A stretch of 64,000 nt of DNA from Cyclaneusma minus (taxonomy: Eukaryota; Ascomycota; Leotiomycetes; Marthamycetales; Marthamycetaceae): positions 1,022,428 through 1,086,427 of the forward strand of contig JAKZHN010000011.1 in NCBI GenBank assembly GCA_037179335.1, written 5' to 3'. The position numbers were made by a program, and so were the translations under genes. A model generated the notes under the pieces. The model saw only the letters and a list, made by a program, of their open reading frames with translations. It did no database searches and was not told the DNA's origin. Shown piece after piece: positions 1 through 10,779 of the stretch; within the stretch, counting starts at the first letter, position 1; each line of letters begins with the position of its first letter.

Positions 1-1468
1 CCATCTTCTCTGCCCGGAACAGCACCTCTCCATCTCTCAGGCAATCCACATTCCGCACCAACCTCACCTCCGCAGCCTTCGTCCTCCTCAAATGAGCCTT
101 CTTCTCAGCCTCTTCATCCTCCACTTCCCCCTTCTCCTCCCCCTTCCCTACCTTCAGCTCCAGCTCCGCATTCCTAGCCTCCATCGTCTTCTGCAAAACC
201 CTATGCATAGCCGCCAACACCTTCTCAGCCGCCCTCGCCAACGGCAATTCCGTAGCTTCCACCTCATCCCCGCTAATCCAACCCCCCTTCTCGCTCAATC
301 CCTCCGTCTTGGACACTTCTTCGCGTAAGCGGACTAGGATGAGAGCGGCAAACATGTCGCCACAGCCGCTGAAATAGCAGTCTAGGGAAGGCACGATTAT
401 GCGGAAGAGACGCGGGGTGTTGGTGGAGGTGAGAGTCGAGCCTATGACGGATAAGGAGGGCGTTGCGCCCGGGGAGGGGAAGGAGACGGATGTGACTATT
501 ATGTGGGGGATGAGATAGGTGCTGTGAAGCGTTGCGATAGCTTGTTCCAAGGATGCTAGGTCGTGTATCTTTACCCCTGAGAGCAACCTTTTACACACAC
601 CATCAGTCAGCATCGTCTTCTCCCAGAATTTCATCTGTTATTTCCGAGACTTGGTGTCATCCAGCCAGGCCCTCTATGAAGGAAACCGGAGAAAAACACA
701 AGGGGTGCAAAGAGAAACACACGTACTCGGCCTCAAACTGATTAGGCAAAATCAAATCCGCATCCCTGATAAGCGTTTTGCAGGCTGGCACTACATCTTC
801 AGCCACATACAGCCGGCCATTATCGCCCATAACAGGGTCTAGTACCCAGAAGAAGCTGCCCGGCTTCATAGTCGCTTTCAACTTCAATTCTCGTCCGATA
901 GCGCCCACTGCCTGGACGGCTTCGGCGCCTGGCGCATAGCCAGACAGCATCATGTCGAAATCATCCAGGTAGGAGGCTTTGAGGCCGGAGAAAATATCCG
1001 TTATCTCGCTGGCTGAGGTTTTCGTGCCTTTGACTTGACGATAACCGGTGTGATTGCCTGGGGCAAGGGATATGAATGTTAGCATAGGGAAGGATGGAGG
1101 AGGATAAAGTGGTAACGGGGATATATGGAAAGGGGTAGTGGCAAGGAAAGTGGAGGGAGAGACGCACTGAAGTGTACCGTGTTGATAGCAGCTACTTCAC
1201 AGCCCAAGGACTGCATTACGAAGACGGCAATCGTGTTTCCAACATAGCTGGCACAGAGAAACGCTTTAGTGACTTGACATTGAACCGTGGGAACCCCCTT
1301 TGCTGGACAGGGCGGAGACAGCGAGGGAGTATGACTATTACTCACCCATAGACAACCTTGTAATCATCCAGTCAGTGTGAACTCGAGCATGAGTCGATTG
1401 GCAGCGCTTCTCACATGACTGGCAATCGCGAGGACGCGTGTCTCTGGCACTGGCAGATCTGCAGACAT
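1..1468 (-). CDS. BUD16: Pyridoxal kinase, 3' end beyond window
   Basis: Phosphorylates pyridoxal, pyridoxine and pyridoxamine with ATP in the cytosolic vitamin B6 salvage pathway (PfkB/ribokinase-like fold). Exons read 1468-1415, 1356-1346, 1247-1168, 1057-727 and 587-<1; all junctions are GT-AG and the frame is continuous for about 354 codons, running off the left edge. Family blocks seen in order: VLAIASHVVYGYVGN near the N-terminus, NTVHFSNHTGYRQVKG, the DPVMGDNG nucleotide-site block, LPNQFEAELLSGVKI, and SGCGDMFAAL with the catalytic Asp of the G-x-G-D motif. Exon 2 is only 11 nt yet restores the conserved VVYG stretch exactly. A Glu/Lys-rich insert of about 40 residues sits after the GCGD block. 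The extreme C-terminus is outside the window. Confidence 0.93.
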
Positions 1469-1981
1469 GGTGATCGTGAGAAGGGCAAGCGGACGGCTGA
1501 ATGTGGTGGTGTTGGCGGAAGAGGTGGTTATGGACGATAGACCCCGGTACTGCTTGTTGGCGTATCTGGATATAGATCTGGTATGGTTCGAAATCGCAGA
1601 CTTGGAAGGAGACTCAATTCTGAATCTCAAATGCGGCCGCTCTCGTCTTATCAGAGAGAGTTCAAAAGCGAAAGTTCATGAGGTCAAACTGAAGATATCG
1701 GCATGCGACTCTGCGATTGAATGTTCTCCATTTACCCCGCGCTAAACTCAAAGTGGAAGATGTGGGGGGCAGCTCCCGAGAACTGGGGATTCTCAATCCT
1801 CGTCCACAACTGCAAGTAAGAAAGAACACATGTACCCATCTACATATGCGTCCTCTTTGGAGACCGATGCAATGTGAAATGATATGCTTCATTACCCCTG
1901 AATCCAGTAAAGACCATGTTTCCTGATATCAACCCATCCGCGCCGCATGATAAAAAGGCCCACTGCTACAAATGCCTACGC
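1469..1981. other. Intergenic: kinase promoter and PCNA 3' flank
   Basis: This gap holds the upstream region of the pyridoxal kinase gene and the 3' flank of PCNA, both on the minus strand. I see no coding stretch, repeat or RNA gene in it. Confidence 0.6.
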
Positions 1982-2994
1982 TTATTCCTCATCACCGATC
2001 TGGAAAATATGTTAGCCGCATCTTCCTTGCATACAAAAGGACGTGAATTACCTTTGGTGCCAAGTAGAATCGCAAGTAACTGCTTCCAGCCAGACCATAT
2101 TCCACCAACAGAGGGACTTCGTTCGACAGGCAAAGCTTTACGCTTGACGAGAGACCAGCCGCCTTGCAGAAGTTGACCAGGTATTTCAGCGAGAACGTCA
2201 AGGACACAGGCTCCGAGAGCTCAATGTCGACGTTCTGTTCCGGCTTGTCAACGTTGGTGTGGCTTCTCAGAGTAACAGCTCCGTTGCCAATATCTCCGTT
2301 GCAGTGAAATTTGACACCGTCCTTAGAAGCCTCAATCGAGACTATGGTGGAAAGTCAGCACTGTGCAGACATCCACAGACCAAAAGGGGCGAGGGAAAAG
2401 GGACAGGACATACCGGACTCGGAAAGGGCCATCAAATCGGTGCAGATCCTCCTGAACTCGGCGCTGGGCATGGAAATGGTGGCAGCGTACTCAGTCTCGG
2501 GGATACCAAGATGCTCCTGGTCAATGTCCATGAGCTTCAAGTCATACTCGCTCAGACGATCGCTCTCGCTGCTCTCAAACACCAAGTTCAGCACATCCGG
2601 CGCGTCCTCGGCCTTGAGCGTCAGAATGTCCTCGTTCTGTGCAGCGCGCAGAACCTTGGTCAGGGATGTGAGGTTGACGCCGAGCGCAATGTTACGGTCG
2701 CATCGGTAGGGGGAGAAACTCTCGGTCTTGAGCATCATGGAGACGAGGGCGACGTGGGAGTTGTCCATGGCCTGGAGGGCGATGCCGGAGTCATTGCAGT
2801 CGAAGTTGCAGTCCTGCACGAGATCCTTGATCGCATCGACGACCTGGAAGAGTGAGTATCATTCGAGTAGGCTGGATCTGGAGACGCGCATACCTTCTTG
2901 AGCAGCTGGGCTTGCTCGAGGCGTGCTTCTAACACTGCTTGGGGTCAGTATGTGAGGCGACAGCGAGCTGCTTGGGGCTGAATTCGAACTTACT
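1982..2994 (-). CDS. POL30: PCNA, DNA sliding clamp; start codon split by intron
   Basis: Homotrimeric ring that tethers DNA polymerases delta and epsilon and recruits PIP-box proteins in replication and repair. Exons: 2994 (one base of coding sequence), 2934-2894, 2843-2414, 2341-2052, 1999-1982; total 780 nt, 259 aa, the normal family length. The protein starts MLEARLEQAQLLKKVVDAIK. The A of the ATG is the last base of exon 1 (AAGA|GTAAGT) and the TG opens exon 2 (AAGCAG|TG). The interdomain connecting loop (DIDQEHLGIP) and the C-terminal LAPKIGDEE are present. In this model the lysine of EASKDGV falls at residue 164, the SUMO/ubiquitin site of PCNA, which supports the split-start model. 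The last exon is 18 nt and encodes IGDEE plus the stop. Confidence 0.95.
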
Positions 2995-4420
2995 CTTGGC
3001 GGAGTGAGGTTTGAAGGAAGTTGGGGTTCAAAGAGATCCTTTGGGATTGAGTTTCTGGGACGGGGGGAGTTGCAGATGGCGTGGCGGGAGTGTGAGTGTT
3101 GGAGCAGATTTTGGAGGAAGGAGAGGGAGACGTGCTCTTGAATTTCTTGGTCTGCAACGCGAGCGCGACGCGTTAATGGCCACGCACGGGCCAATTTGGC
3201 GAAGACCCCACCGCCTCCTTCTCGACGTGATCACTGCCAGATCTCTGCCTCAATGCATCCTGCTAAGAAGTCAAAACATGGGTTCTCTTTTTGATTTTTA
3301 CGATCTGGTCTTTGTCATGGTGACATCTCATAGTTTTATTCCCGACTTCTTGCATGACTTCAGCTTTTCCACTGACTAGGAACTCTAGAACCGTCTCGGA
3401 AGATTACCTGGAAGCCTCAATCCTGGTGACAACTAAGCACTTGGATGCAATAGATTGTCTCGAATAATTATAGCGAATGCTCATTATCTATCTACGTGTG
3501 TGCCGATGCTGAATGCCCACAGTCCAACCACACAGTGAAAACATCCCCTTTCCAATCCCTCTACCCTGACCATCTGCCCAGTCTTCCATCTCAAACGACT
3601 TCGATTCCCCCCTTTTCCACTATCTTGCAACTTTAGAAACCACCCCAACCTGGAAGTTAAAGTAACCAGAAATGTCGTCCCACCCCGTCTCCGAGATACC
3701 TTACAGGAAGGAGCACAGGGGGCAGAAAAACAATGTCTGTTCCGCTTGCAGTCCCCAGTCGGTTCGGAATATCCCAAGTGCTTGAAAACATCTCAGACAA
3801 TTTGGAGCATGATAATATCTCAACTATCTCAAGTAAGTAGAAAACTAGGATGTCCCCAACACAGGGAAAATATGCCAGATGGTCAGAAGTATCCCAAGTA
3901 GCTAGAAACATCCCGGATATATAGAGATATCTCAGTCGACTTCCTACCTCTCGCTGCCCCCAGGTCATATAGAAGAGAGACTATGTTCTTGTTTCCACGT
4001 CACTGTACGATCTGGATAATGAACGCGGGAGAAAGTCTAGCATTGATTTTTTGCTATGCTGCAGACAGCAGCTTTCATTGCTGATCTATCTAGCTGAACG
4101 TGTTACTGACAGAATACTCGTAACTATATCACGTTCCTGTGACGGGGCCATCTGAGCCCCAAGTCTATCGCTTCTCCGTGTCCACGGGTTGGAAAGCAGA
4201 ACTCCTTGCAGATACCGGTTGCCCATCCTGTACCCAAACGCATAAACCCAGATATACAAAATAATCACTCGCAAGACCCCAAGAGCGTCAATTCGTCCAG
4301 ATATACCAAAAGCAAAAGATATACCAAAAAGCAAAAACACCTGCCTGTATCCGACCAGCGCCCGACCGCCCGAACACCGTTCCGTTGTGTCAGTCGTAAA
4401 TTCATTTGTCAATCATGAAT
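2995..4420. other. Intergenic: PCNA promoter and 5' leader, repeat remnant
   Basis: The right-hand 300 bases upstream of PCNA contain its non-coding first exon and promoter. The middle holds a degenerate repeat element (3723-3956, listed separately). Apart from that, I see only short overlapping frames without family resemblance. Confidence 0.55.
3723..3956. repeat. Degenerate copy of the CAG-ended palindromic-unit repeat
   Basis: The left end reads CAGAAAAACAATGTCTG and the complement of the right end reads CAGCGAGAGGTAGGAAGTC. These resemble the terminal inverted repeats of the copies at 24.0 and 34.5 kb, especially the CAGCGAGAGG end of the 24 kb copy. Inside are diverged units such as GGAATATCCCAAGTGCTTG and ATCCCAAGTAGCTAGAAAC. 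Probably an old, mutated member; boundaries are approximate. Confidence 0.5.
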
Positions 4421-6040
4421 TCACCTGATGTCCAATTGGAAGGGCTTGAAACGCCCTCCCACTGTCGCGCATCGAGGGCATTTTCTGCGCACTCCCTGCT
4501 CGGCCAAGAGCACATCAACACATTGCTGGCAGATGCCACAGACGCACTCGGTGCAAGCGTATGACTCCTTGAGAGCAGATACGTTCTGGCACGCCGCACA
4601 GTATATCTGAATATTCTGAGACGAGTAGCTTGGTGAGCTATCAGACAAGTCCCGGTTGATATTCATGTGGAATTGGTCTCCAGATCCATTGCTTTCAACC
4701 GATGGGAATGGATCAGGTGCATCATTGGCGTAAGTTGTTGGGGGAGTAAGTGCCTGTTGTAGCGGAGAATTTTGATATCCTTGGAACTGAGGGCCTTGGT
4801 AAGTAGGCATCGAAGAAGGAGGCATTGAAGCACGCTGCACAGACATAGGCGACGGAGGAACCTAAAAGCACATGTAAGAATTTGGGAGGGTAGTGGCATG
4901 ATGGCACTCACGGGAGTCTTCTCGTCCTCTTCTTCGGTTGCGGATGTGGCAGCATCTATCAAGTCCAGCCAGCGCCGATGGTCGAGTTTTTGGTGTCCCG
5001 ACATAGCGCTTGATGGCTCAGCCGAGAAAGCATCTCGGGTATAACCTAGACGTTTCAAATGCAAATGCGTACTCTCCTTTGACTTCTGTCTCTTGTGTTG
5101 AGGTTCGCGAGCTCGCTTTGACAGCGATTGCTTCCGGGGCCTGGTCATGCCATTTCGTTGGATAGGGGGCAAGGTAGACGATCGGCCGGGCGGGGAGTTT
5201 GCAAACATAGAGGGTAGCAAGTCCCTGGGTTTGTATTCCTGTAATGTCGAAAATGGCGCGCTGGTGGGATGATTTGCGTGGTTATGAATTGGCGGAAGTT
5301 CGATGGATGATCGCATCGCTTTGGTATGCGCTTCAGTATCGGACTGCCATTCCTGCCACAGGTTATTAGCAGTTGTTCTAAAACTTATCCGAGCAAACAG
5401 GCTGCGGGCTGTGAAGGTCGTACTCGTCCGATACTCACGTTTTCAGAAGAATCATAGTCATGATTGTTCCCTCCGTGGCTCTGATTCTGCATCTGAGCGA
5501 GAGCTGCAGCTGCATGAGCGGCTGGAGGCAGCGAGCCGGCGTGATAATCGTCGGGGTTCCTGGGAGTATTCGGTGCAGTCGAGCCCTCGCGCATGTATCT
5601 GCTTTCATTGTTATGGCCTTTGTCAAGTTAGCATGGAGCTGTCGAGCTTTGGGGTGACAGGAGCAGACCGTAGGCGCTCGGGTTGGCATTCGACGTCGGC
5701 GGCGGGCGTTCGGACGGCGGCGTCTCAATCATGAGCTGGAAGCTCTCCTCGGTGGCAGGCAGCTTGGAAATGTAATGTTCGGGATGCGCTCGTCGGATGT
5801 GCTCTTGCATGGAGCGGAAGCGTTTTTCCTATCACCAGGAAGATCTTGTTACCTCAGATGTTCCGCACACAGCAACAGAGAGCTCAAAGAGCTTGCAAAT
5901 GCAGCAACAACAGGGTGAGCACTCACGCCCAGGCAGCGCTTGCGACACATAGAGCCATCTTGATTGCGCAGCGGACAGACGACCTCGTTGGCCGGGTCGG
6001 TCACGGCGAAGGACGAGGTTAGGGATGAGCGAGGCGGCAT
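4421..6040 (-). CDS. Conserved fungal protein with N-terminal C2H2-like and C-terminal RING-like zinc motifs
   Basis: Function unknown. Exons 6040-5927, 5828-5669, 5617-5439, 5352-4912 and 4861-4421 join in frame to 444 aa; an in-frame ATG at 6061 would add seven residues. The N-terminus (about residues 18-60) has a Cys/His array C-x10-C-x3-C ... H-x4-H around EVVCPLRNQDGSMCRKRCLG and MQEHIRRAHPEHY, suggesting a C2H2-like finger. The middle is low-complexity, rich in Ser/Pro and basic residues with a KRAREPQHKRQK stretch that could be a nuclear signal. The last ~50 residues hold C-x2-C, C-x2-C-x-C-x2-C-x2-C and C-x2-C clusters in a RING/zinc-ribbon arrangement. Nuclear localisation and ubiquitin or DNA-linked roles are inference only. 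Confidence 0.82.
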
Positions 6041-8754
6041 CGCGACGGTTGACCCCACCATGCGAATGGCGATAAAGCTGTGTTCTGGTGGTGTCGGCAG
6101 GGTATCGCTCTATCGATAAAGAACGGCGATAGGAGCGCAACGAGAGGACGGCGAGCAATTGTGCTTTCGCGAGCTAAAAGGGGTAGCTATATGGCGAGTG
6201 GTGTGTAGAGGGAGCTTCTGGGTGCTAGAAGCTGGCGGAGTAGGAGAAGCTCTTGCTGGGTGTTTCACTTTGCACTTTGTCGTGTCTGAAGAAAGGGAAG
6301 AGGTGTGGGAGGGATGGAAGGGCAGAGGGAGGCATTATTCGGCGGGCCTCGCGCTGCTTTTGTCCTCCCAGGGCCTCCCCAGGGACCAGCTTCCGCCACA
6401 CCCACTACCTCACTCTGCTCAAAGCCCCAAGCTCCAAACACGCAAAAGCTGCGCAAAAATAGATAAAATAATGCCTTGCCAAACTCCTGAGCCATCCCTT
6501 GGGCCTAGGGCCCTATTAGCCGGCGCTACTCGAGCAATTTTGGCAGCACTCCTGCTGCTGTGTGGCCCGCTTTCGCCGAGTGGAGCTGTCCAGAGCTTTT
6601 CTGCCGAGAGAGCTACAGCGTCCCAAGGTCGACAGGCCCCCAGCTCAGCCAGTAACGAGGCCGCAATTGGAGCACCAGAAGCTGCCCCCGTCTGTCTGCG
6701 GCAGATGGCAAAAAGCAGCAGGTGAGCTGGCGACCAGGCAGGCCTCATTGGTCGTCGGTCCGTTTCTTGAAGATCGTGGTCCGACTTCCTGGTTGCTGTG
6801 TTCACGGCTTCAAAGAAGGCATCAGAGCCTGACCCAAGAAGAGAGCACCGGATGTCAGGTGCAGCGGACGAGCCACCGGCTTCACCATTGGGGCCGTCTG
6901 TTGGCATAGTAGCAGACCGCATATTTGCCTCTGCCCTATGCCTGAATCGTGGCTGGCCGGGGCGAAGTCATGGCCGTCTTCACAGCAGGTCAGACGCGGC
7001 GCTTGAGAGATTATCGGCCTAGGATGATGCCCTAAGCGCAGTGAGAATGAGCGTCGAGCTTTTGAATACGGGTCGAATGAAAAAAGTCGCTTGGGCAACA
7101 TGGGCGTGAGAGAGTGCATGACAGCGGCGGCTTCCACTCGTCCATCGCGCCGGGTCTCGCCAAGCTTGTCACCGTTCATCGATAAGGGGGCCCACGTGAC
7201 GCTTGCCCTCGCTATCGACGGCTTCCCCGCGATGCGCCAGGCCAGTGTCATCATCACGACGCCATAATGAGCAGGCAGTAATACGGGATGATTAAGATCT
7301 CTGCTCAGAAGAATCGAGATGACTCGGCCAGCAGCACGACGCCCACTGGCCACCAGCATTCCCGCCATGTGTTCTTCTCCCCCTTTCCGCTGACGAGCCT
7401 GGGCAGAACTTTCGAGCATCAGCAAGCTCGAGGGCAAAATGAAACGGAACTCCGCTCGAATTACACGCAGCAGACAAATGTGTACCTTACCCCGAAGCCA
7501 AACGGCAGGCGATTCTTCACAATTACCTGGACCGAATGAATTCGGGCTGCGTTGCTGTCTGGTCGCCAGTTCGAATCCATGGGAGAGGTGAGTTAGGTCA
7601 GGTCAAGCGTGGGACTCTTAGCTGAGCTGCCTTCTTTTCTTCAGACTTTTCTTCCTGTCGATGTCGCCGTATCAAGCAACCAAGGTTCGTGATGCAGGCT
7701 CGCTGTCCTTCTCCCAGTCACCACGTCACACCCAGCATAATCAAGTCTTATTTCTGTGCGAACCTCCAACACTTTTCCAGCCTCCAGGGCGTAGCAACTG
7801 CGACTTGGTCTTGGACCACGATGTGGACATTTAGCACATAAGGTACATGTAGCTTTTGCCTCCGCAGTCACATGCTATTCTGGTGGCACAGCTTGTCCGC
7901 ATCGAAAGCGATTCCCTCCTTTCCAGCGTCGTACAACCATTTCTTTGCCATTGCCATTATTCTGGCCGCTTTCGTCGACCGCTCTCAGCTCGAATTCGCT
8001 CTTTGGGATTTTTCTGTACACTCTCCCAGCCATGCTCCCGGGCTCCGGCCATGCTGCTTAAGTCCCGCTGGGGTGCAGAATCATCGAGGTTTCCCCAAGG
8101 CCGGATCAGCTGCACCCCGGTCTGGATCGCTGCATGATCCCTGTACATCTCGCCATGACTTGCCTCGACCGCGCACTCTCTCGGCTGCTCTGCCGACTTC
8201 GGGCTTCCTGCTCTCCTCAATGTCAGAAAACCCCCAGTATGATTTTTCAACTGAACCTGAAGTTAAGTCTGTTTGCTCGACAACGCCTGCACCGACCTTT
8301 CTCGCAAGAAACGTCACACTTGTTCTGCTAGGTAACGCTGTGTACAAGTCGAAGCCGCCGAGGGGCCGAATCAGGGGAGCTGAAAGCGGACACAGCTTTC
8401 CCCAGACGACGCCATGGGTGCTTCTTTGGTGTCTCCGTCGGCTGCACGGCGAACACGAACAAGGCCGTCGTCACTTCTTGCCCTATGTTGCTCAAAGAAG
8501 TCGTGCATGTCGCTAGTCTCTCGTGGCTCCCCTCACCCCCTCATCCCAGATTCCCAGCCTCTTGAAGCTTGAAATGTTCTACGTGCCCCAGTGCCCCAGT
8601 CCATATCTCTGCTTCATTATTGCATGTTCTTCCCTTGATGCCATCATCAGTCCGAATGTCTTGCTAATACCAAGAGTTCGCCATCCTTACTTGATGCTCT
8701 GCAAATACAAGGCGAAAGTTACTCTACTAGTGACTCTCCAGTTTCCCGTCCAAC
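6041..8754. other. Long divergent intergenic region, no convincing gene
   Basis: 2.7 kb between the divergently transcribed zinc-finger gene (minus) and the metallo-beta-lactamase-fold gene (plus). It is GC-rich and contains several overlapping open frames of 110-215 codons on both strands (for example 6159-6725, 6802-7437 and 7872-8516), but none shows a recognisable motif or domain. I treat it as regulatory DNA and untranslated leader, possibly hosting a lineage-specific gene I cannot resolve. Confidence 0.45.
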
Positions 8755-9867
8755 ATGTCTTTAACCATTAAGCATCTCAATGCGGATGCTTCATTCCTCC
8801 TCTCCTTCCAACCTATCCTACCGCAACCTCCAACTGCCGAAAACGCTCCTCCACCCTTCACCATTGTCTTAGACCCGTGGCTCGACGGCCCCTCGAAACA
8901 ATACCATCGCAAGTTCTCCATCTCCTCGCATGTCCAGCCATCCTGCCTTTCGTCGCTCCGAGAACTCCCTGAGCCAGACCTCGTCATTATCAGTCAAGAC
9001 AGAACCGACCACTGTCACAAAGAAACCCTCAAGACCCTCCCAGCAAAAGAAAGCAAGACTGCCATTCTCGCCGAGCCAGCAGCAGCCAAGACGATTCGCA
9101 GCTGGAAATACTTCTCCCCGTCCCACGTCAAAACCCTCAACGCTTATACAAACCCCATCAAGTCCAGTCAAAATGACAACATATTCCGAATCCCCGTCCC
9201 TGCCGCGGTTCCCAACGGCGCACCCGGCGAAGTCACCGTCGCCTTCATCCGGCAAAAGCGCGGGAGCGTGATCGAAAACCTCACCGGCCTTCACAGCGCC
9301 ATAGGAATCACCTACCGTCCACCCACCAGCTGTCCTGCGCCCGATCTGATCGATAACAATCTACCACCCACTCCCCCTCAAACCCCCACTTCCCGCCGCA
9401 ATTCCCGCCGTTCCACTTTCTCCGCCGCCGTTGAAGACCGTACGCTCTCGGTGCTCTTCTCACCACACGGCTGTTCCTACGACGATATCGCTCCCTACGC
9501 ATCCTCGCACCTCGTCTCCGAAGCCGCACTTCCGCTCACAGCCCTCCTGCATTCTTTCCACCGCGTAACCAACCCCTGGTGGCTAGGCGGAAACATCTGT
9601 GCCGGCTTTCCCGGCGGTCTGGAGGTTGCGCAAAAACTCCTACCGCAGGCTTGGGTAAGCGCGCACGATGAGGATAAGAAAATCGGGGGGTTTGTGAAGG
9701 GGAAGATTGTGACAAGGAGGTATGAGAGAGAGGCGATTGAGGAGGTGGTGAGTCCGAGGAGCGAGAGGTTCAAGAGAGCAAGACTGGGTACGGAGGCTGT
9801 GGTGCTGGGAGTGGGTGAGGAGACGACGTTGAGTAGGTGTGAGAGGGTTGGTGGTGGCTGCAGCTAG
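8755..9867 (+). CDS. Metallo-beta-lactamase-fold (Lactamase_B_2-like) protein
   Basis: Single exon, 370 aa. The opening (MSLTIKHLNADASFLLSF), the LDPWLDGPS block (residues 39-47) and the ISQDRTDHCHKETLKTLP block (about 79-96) are the layout of a fungal metallo-hydrolase subfamily related to UlaG-type enzymes. The canonical H-x-H-x-D-H metal motif is replaced by D-x-T-D-H-C-H, so the first metal ligand set is altered. A later SPHGCSYDD block resembles the family's H/D-containing segment. A Pro/Thr/Arg-rich insert lies near residues 198-225. Substrate unknown; catalytic activity is plausible but not shown. The neighbours give no pathway hint. Confidence 0.8.
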   Translation: MSLTIKHLNADASFLLSFQPILPQPPTAENAPPPFTIVLDPWLDGPSKQYHRKFSISSHVQPSCLSSLRELPEPDLVIISQDRTDHCHKETLKTLPAKESKTAILAEPAAAKTIRSWKYFSPSHVKTLNAYTNPIKSSQNDNIFRIPVPAAVPNGAPGEVTVAFIRQKRGSVIENLTGLHSAIGITYRPPTSCPAPDLIDNNLPPTPPQTPTSRRNSRRSTFSAAVEDRTLSVLFSPHGCSYDDIAPYASSHLVSEAALPLTALLHSFHRVTNPWWLGGNICAGFPGGLEVAQKLLPQAWVSAHDEDKKIGGFVKGKIVTRRYEREAIEEVVSPRSERFKRARLGTEAVVLGVGEETTLSRCERVGGGCS

Positions 9868-10779
9868 GATGGAAGAAAATGTTAATGAGGGGGAAACTGT
9901 GCCCCGGAAGATGAGATGATTGGGTGTCTATGACCACTACTTTCGTTCCTCCTTACTTACTGGGAAGTGGTAGGGTAGGAGAGGGTAGAGCTTAGAGCTC
10001 CAATATTATACCAACTGGAAACCGACATGGTTTGGCGATGATTGTGTAAGAGGGAAGAAAATGGGGCAGCGTGGAGAAAGTGGGCTAGGACGACGCTTGG
10101 CCCAGGTTCCCCGATTCCTGGCTGTTATATACCGATATGGGCTCGCCGTGACTATTCTTTAGGTAGGGATCACATTACCCGTAATAACTGAAGAAAATTC
10201 CCAGCAAACGAGAATGACTCCGAGTACCTACCTACCGTAATTTTGAGACTATTCCTCGTGACTGAAATATTTTTCTGTGATCTGAGAGTACCGGGGCCCC
10301 AGTAATCAAAAGTATTTCTAGTGATTGGAAAGCTTCGAAAGCCGTAGCTGAGCACCTGTCCGCAGGAATTGTCACCATGGGATGATGGAGTACCCAGCTC
10401 AGCTAGGACCACAACGAAGAAATGAAGATGGAGCAGAAGAAGCGACTTATTATAGAGGCTGTTGAATATTCAGAATACGTACCAATAACTGAGGATGAAC
10501 GTGTGACCGTGTATCTTACCAGGGAGGTATCAGGCAGGTCCTTTGAAGCGAGAAAACTCCACAGTGACTGGGAGATGAACTGAGTGCAAAATGGCTCCTC
10601 GCCACGAATTTGCACAACCGTCTAAGAACTGCAGGACAGAGGCTACCGGCGCTTGATGATCATCATCAAGTACATGTTCGCACAACCACACTATATGTCC
10701 CAAGAACTCCAGGCCCGCTTCCATTTCCCGTCATTCTGAAAGCGCATTTCGCATTCCTTTCGAACCACACATAAATCAA
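9868..10779. other. Convergent 3' intergenic region with repeat array
   Basis: Lies between the 3' ends of the metallo-beta-lactamase-fold gene and the Tls1-like gene. It contains a diverged palindromic-unit array at about 10170-10350 (listed separately). I see no coding signal otherwise. Confidence 0.55.
10170..10350. repeat. Diverged ~19 bp palindromic-unit array
   Basis: On the minus strand successive units read TTCCAATCACTAGAAATAC, TTTTGATTACTGGGG, GATCACAGAAAAATA and TTTCAGTCACGAGGAATAG. These are the same half-palindromic unit seen at 24.0, 34.5 and 37.2 kb. No terminal inverted repeats could be found, so this is either a truncated or very old copy. Limits are approximate. Confidence 0.45.

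Noticed and set aside
7560..7590. AGTTCGAATCC resembling a tRNA T-loop
   Set aside because: The flanking bases do not form a T-stem and no acceptor, D or anticodon arm can be folded upstream.
6159..8516. Several open frames of 110-215 codons on both strands
   Set aside because: They overlap in competing frames in GC-rich DNA, have atypical composition and no motif or domain.
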